From positions 1 to 64,000 of the forward strand of contig NZ_BAGJ01000274.1 in the NCBI RefSeq assembly GCF_000308775.1: a DNA stretch of 64,000 nucleotides, in the 5' to 3' direction. The position numbers and the translations under genes were made by a program. This document shows, in pieces, positions 61,583-64,000 of this stretch (its first letter is position 1; each line of letters begins with the position of its first letter). The notes under the pieces are model-generated. The model did no database searches. It was given only the letters and a program-made list of their open reading frames with translations, and was not told the origin of the DNA. Source of the stretch: Nocardia testacea NBRC 100365. Its GTDB lineage: Bacteria > Actinomycetota > Actinomycetes > Mycobacteriales > Mycobacteriaceae.

Positions 61583-62416
61583 TCAGTGTTTCGCCGGCTG
61601 TCCGGACTTCGCCGGCCCGGCGGCGCGGAATCCGAGGAGGGGGATCCACCTCCTCGGCCCCAGGGCCGAGCGGGTGCGCAGATGGAAAGCGACCAGTCCG
61701 GCGAGGGCGCTCGCGGTGAACCAGACGAGTTGCACGGCGAAGCCCGCGACGAGTGTGGTGTCGGCGAAACCGGCTGCGGTCGAGGCCTGCATCGCACCGT
61801 AGGAGGGCAGTAAGCGTATGAATTCGCTGTCCGCGCCGCTGCTGGCAATGGGGTTCTGTACAGCCATGTCGAAACAGCTGATCATCGCTATGGCGAACAT
61901 ACCCTCCACTTCACGGCGCAGCAGCGCGCCGAGAGCGACACCCAGCGCCCCGTAGGTCATCGCCGCGCAGAACAGCGCCGCGGCGAGCTGAACCGGCCGT
62001 TGCGGCGACCAGTAGCAGCAGATGACCGCGGTGGCATAGACGCAGACCCCCAGCGACGCCACCACCAGGCAGGCGATTTTCGCGAGAGCCGATGCCACCC
62101 GGGGGAATCCGGCCATCGACAGCCGCCGGTCGAAGGCTCCGCTGCTGAAGGTCGCCGCGAACATCATGAATCCGATGATCAGCGAGACCGCGGTGAGGGC
62201 GCCGCTGATCTGGGCGAGCTCATTGCCATCGGCGCGCAGCACGAGACCGGTGCCCCGCAGCCGGAACGGTACCTCGATATCGGTGACGGCCACCCGTACC
62301 AGAGTGATCAGAACGGGAACGAAGACGGCCACCAACACCATGGCGAACCGGTTACGCGCGTGCTCGACGAGGCCGTAGCGCGTGGCGATCAGGAACAGCC
62401 GCACACCCTCGCTCAT
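61583..62416 (-). CDS. ABC-2 type transporter permease
   Basis: A 277-residue membrane protein with about six helices (FAMVLVAVFVPVLITLVRVA, ISGALTAVSLIIGFMMFAAT, LVVASLGVCVYATAVICC, AAMTYGALGVALGALLRREV). It lacks the large extracellular loop and resembles ABC-2 export permeases for antibiotics or lipids. The ATG at 62416 overlaps the ATPase gene's stop. Its place beside two terpene cyclase genes suggests export of, or resistance to, the product. Confidence 0.8.
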   Translation of the reverse strand: MSEGVRLFLIATRYGLVEHARNRFAMVLVAVFVPVLITLVRVAVTDIEVPFRLRGTGLVLRADGNELAQISGALTAVSLIIGFMMFAATFSSGAFDRRLSMAGFPRVASALAKIACLVVASLGVCVYATAVICCYWSPQRPVQLAAALFCAAMTYGALGVALGALLRREVEGMFAIAMISCFDMAVQNPIASSGADSEFIRLLPSYGAMQASTAAGFADTTLVAGFAVQLVWFTASALAGLVAFHLRTRSALGPRRWIPLLGFRAAGPAKSGQPAKH

Positions 62417-63018
62417 CCGGCTGTCTCCTGGGTGCTCCGGAGAACGCCCTCGTGCAACCGCCACACCTGATCCAGCTTGTCGGTGTCGTGAGCCAGATGC
62501 GAGACGACCAGGACCGATCGGCCGGTGTCCCGGAATTCCGCGACCAGATCCCAGAAACGCAGATACGTCTCCCAGTCGAAACCCTGATACGGCTCGTCGA
62601 GCAACAGGACCTGCGGATCGTGCATCACCGCGAGGGTGAGGTTGAGCTTCTGCCGGGTGCCGCCGCTCAGTGTGCCGACTCGCTCCCCGGCATACTCGGA
62701 GAAACGCAGGATCTCCATGGTCTGCTCGGCCCGCCGCAGGTCCGGGACGGCGTAGGCCGCGGCGAAGAAGTCCAGGTGCTGGCGAACTGTGAACGCGTCG
62801 TTCAGAACCACCTGCTGGGGGCAGTAACCGAACCGTCCACGGTGCCGGACCACCCCGCGGTCCGGTCGCAACTCTCCGGAGAGCACCTTCAACAATGTCG
62901 ACTTGCCGACGCCGTTCTCCCCGACGATTCCGACCAGCGTCCCGGCGGGCAACACGATGTCGATACCGCGCAACACCGACCGCCTGCCGTACGAATGGTG
63001 GACGCCTTCCACTTCCAT
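62413..63018 (-). CDS. ABC-2 type transporter ATP-binding protein
   Basis: A 201-residue ATPase, short for the family. Walker A GENGVGKSTLLKVL, Q-loop GYCPQQVVLNDAFTVRQHLD, signature LSGGTRQKLNLTLAVM, Walker B VLLLDEPYQGFDWETY and H-loop LVVSHLAHDTDKLDQV. No C-terminal extension. ATG 63018 has GAAGAGGGG 5-6 bases upstream. It is coupled to the permease gene. Confidence 0.85.
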   Translation of the reverse strand: MEVEGVHHSYGRRSVLRGIDIVLPAGTLVGIVGENGVGKSTLLKVLSGELRPDRGVVRHRGRFGYCPQQVVLNDAFTVRQHLDFFAAAYAVPDLRRAEQTMEILRFSEYAGERVGTLSGGTRQKLNLTLAVMHDPQVLLLDEPYQGFDWETYLRFWDLVAEFRDTGRSVLVVSHLAHDTDKLDQVWRLHEGVLRSTQETAG

Positions 63019-63256
63019 CAACGCCCCTCTTCTTCCGCCGATATGGTGGCCGGTTCGCCGCCCGCATGCTATCAACGAACCGGCAGGAAGAAGGTGAAAT
63101 CGTCCTCGGCGCAAGGCATATGCGACCGGAACCGATTGCCGCAGGCGCGGCTTCCCGCCACGACCGCTCGTCGGGCCCGAATAACGGCATTCTCGGTTTC
63201 TCGGATTCGGCGCGGTGGTGGGTTCGAGGAAACCCGCGGCCGCCGGCGATATCGCG

Positions 63257-64000
63257 TCATACCCGCCACCACCAGTCGATGGACGATATCCCGGGAGGAG
63301 AGGGTGAGGAATCGGTGGGGGAGTCGGTGATGGTGAAGCAGTCGGCCACGGTCCGACCGTCGACTGCGTAACGTTCCACCTCGAGTGCCCAATCGAGATT
63401 GCCCCGGACCACGTGCCGCAGGCCCTGGAGATAGCGGCGGGTGTCTGTGCTCAGCCCCCGGGTCTGTGCGCCTGCGACGAGGAACCGGCACATGATCCGG
63501 TCACGCAACCGCACCGCTCGTGCGATCGCCTCGTCCGGCCCGCAGGCATGGCGCGCTGCCATCACCGTCAGCAGATTGTGCTGGTTGGTCTCGTTCGACG
63601 CCACTGTCTTGGGATGGGAGTGCAAGTCGTTGTCCAGGGCCGCGAGCACACGTGCCATCTCGGTGAGTGCCCGCACCCGGGGCAGCTCCAACTCCGCCTC
63701 CGGAGGTTCGTATTCGTTCACCAGTTCCGTACTGACGGTGACGACCTCGCCCGCCGCGTTGTTGATCCGGATGGCGAGGTACTCGTCCACGCTCGGTGCC
63801 GTGGTCGTACCCATCTCGGCGCAGACCCCGAACAGCCAGGCACGGTGGGCCTGAACCCATCGACGATGCCGGACCGGTGTCACACATTCGGCGAACCGTG
63901 CCGAGATATCGACCAGGCCGCTCACCAGCGGATCGGTCTCCAGTAACGCCGATCCCGGCGCTTCCAGCACCCGTACGATCCCGGTGGCATAGGACACGAA
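63257..64000 (-). CDS. Class I terpene cyclase, N-terminus beyond the window
   Basis: C-terminal 247 residues of a terpene synthase running off the right edge; its real start and Asp-rich motif are outside. The effector region appears as DEYLAIRINNAAGEVVTVST, the NSE motif as ALDNDLHSHPKTVAS and the closing pair as NLDWALEVERY. In the NSE motif the first two metal positions (Asn, Ser) and Lys are normal, but Thr stands where Glu/Asp is expected. The product cannot be predicted. It faces the exporter pair and the fused synthase-cyclase, so the four genes look like one terpenoid cluster. Confidence 0.8.
   Translation of the reverse strand, partial: FVSYATGIVRVLEAPGSALLETDPLVSGLVDISARFAECVTPVRHRRWVQAHRAWLFGVCAEMGTTTAPSVDEYLAIRINNAAGEVVTVSTELVNEYEPPEAELELPRVRALTEMARVLAALDNDLHSHPKTVASNETNQHNLLTVMAARHACGPDEAIARAVRLRDRIMCRFLVAGAQTRGLSTDTRRYLQGLRHVVRGNLDWALEVERYAVDGRTVADCFTITDSPTDSSPSPPGISSIDWWWRV

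Noticed and set aside
59182..61848. Minus-strand open frame of 888 codons
   Set aside because: It mirrors the fused terpene gene and crosses the hairpin terminator and part of another gene; the translation has no recognisable domains.
63257..64000. Geosmin or 2-methylisoborneol synthase
   Set aside because: Only the C-terminal third is present, the NSE motif differs, and no methyltransferase or second geosmin half is seen. The product cannot be assigned.
1..64000. CRISPR arrays, tRNA and rRNA genes
   Set aside because: I looked for regularly spaced repeats and clover-leaf patterns and found none I could support.

Overview
The window is high-GC actinobacterial DNA. The protein families suggest a member of the Nocardiaceae, most likely Nocardia or a close relative. 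This comes from GC-rich third positions, GTG starts, many ATGA/GTGA overlaps, a DszB/Ssu-type sulfur locus and an actinobacterial contractile injection system. I see no rRNA, tRNA, CRISPR array, phage capsid or terminase gene, or integrase.

Layout. (1) Positions 1-11.4 kb are accessory DNA full of insertion-sequence debris. It holds broken IS5, IS30, IS4 and IS481-type transposases, one apparently intact IS3-family element with 8-bp inverted repeats and a 3-bp target duplication (2232-3459), fragments of host genes (MmyB-type regulator, sensor kinase, alpha/beta hydrolase, helicase-like protein, quinone oxidoreductase), and a few small intact genes, among them an I36-type protease inhibitor and a stand-alone HExxH metallopeptidase domain.

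(2) Positions 11.5-34.3 kb hold a complete contractile injection system (CIS/eCIS). A twelve-gene minus-strand operon runs from 25440 down to 14317: sheath, tube, assembly protein, DUF6760-like, proline-rich protein, second tube, LysM hub, VgrG-like spike, PAAR tip, gp25, baseplate J and tail protein I. It is flanked by a plus-strand block with a candidate nuclease effector, a DUF4157 protein and a zinc-ribbon/Ig-repeat membrane protein. A second minus-strand block encodes the AAA+ ATPase, a DUF4255/Pvc16-like cap and a LuxR-type regulator. A large NTPase-SARP regulator (11482-14391) sits at the other end. Three proteins carry an LQRxxGNxAV-type motif near their N-termini, which looks like a cargo or loading tag: the nuclease effector, the DUF4157 protein and a 57-residue orphan leader.

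(3) Positions 34.3-41.7 kb are a mixed stretch of small, partly decayed genes: comB-like phosphatase, WYL regulator, frameshifted hydrolase and acetyltransferase, and a 30-residue micro-ORF with a very strong ribosome binding site.

(4) Positions 41.7-49.3 kb are an eight-gene minus-strand operon for organosulfur use: SsuABC-type importer, a DszB-like sulfinate desulfinase with recognisable Cys/His/Arg catalytic residues, two LLM flavin monooxygenases, a class II aldolase-like protein and a leaderless substrate-binding-fold protein. A divergent IclR regulator lies beside it.

(5) Positions 50.5-59.3 kb are an L-rhamnose catabolic operon: mutarotase, MFS transporter, isomerase, fused rhamnulose-1-phosphate aldolase/dehydrogenase, rhamnulokinase, L-lactate dehydrogenase and a LacI regulator. 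A LacI-type palindrome lies just before the first gene. Together they predict conversion of L-rhamnose to DHAP and, through lactaldehyde and lactate, to pyruvate.

(6) Positions 59.5-64.0 kb look like a terpenoid locus. A 672-residue protein fuses an N-terminal polyprenyl diphosphate synthase to a C-terminal class I terpene cyclase. It is followed by a convergent ABC-2 exporter pair and a second terpene cyclase that runs off the right edge. The most notable items are the CIS with its effector and motif set, and the fused prenyltransferase-cyclase.
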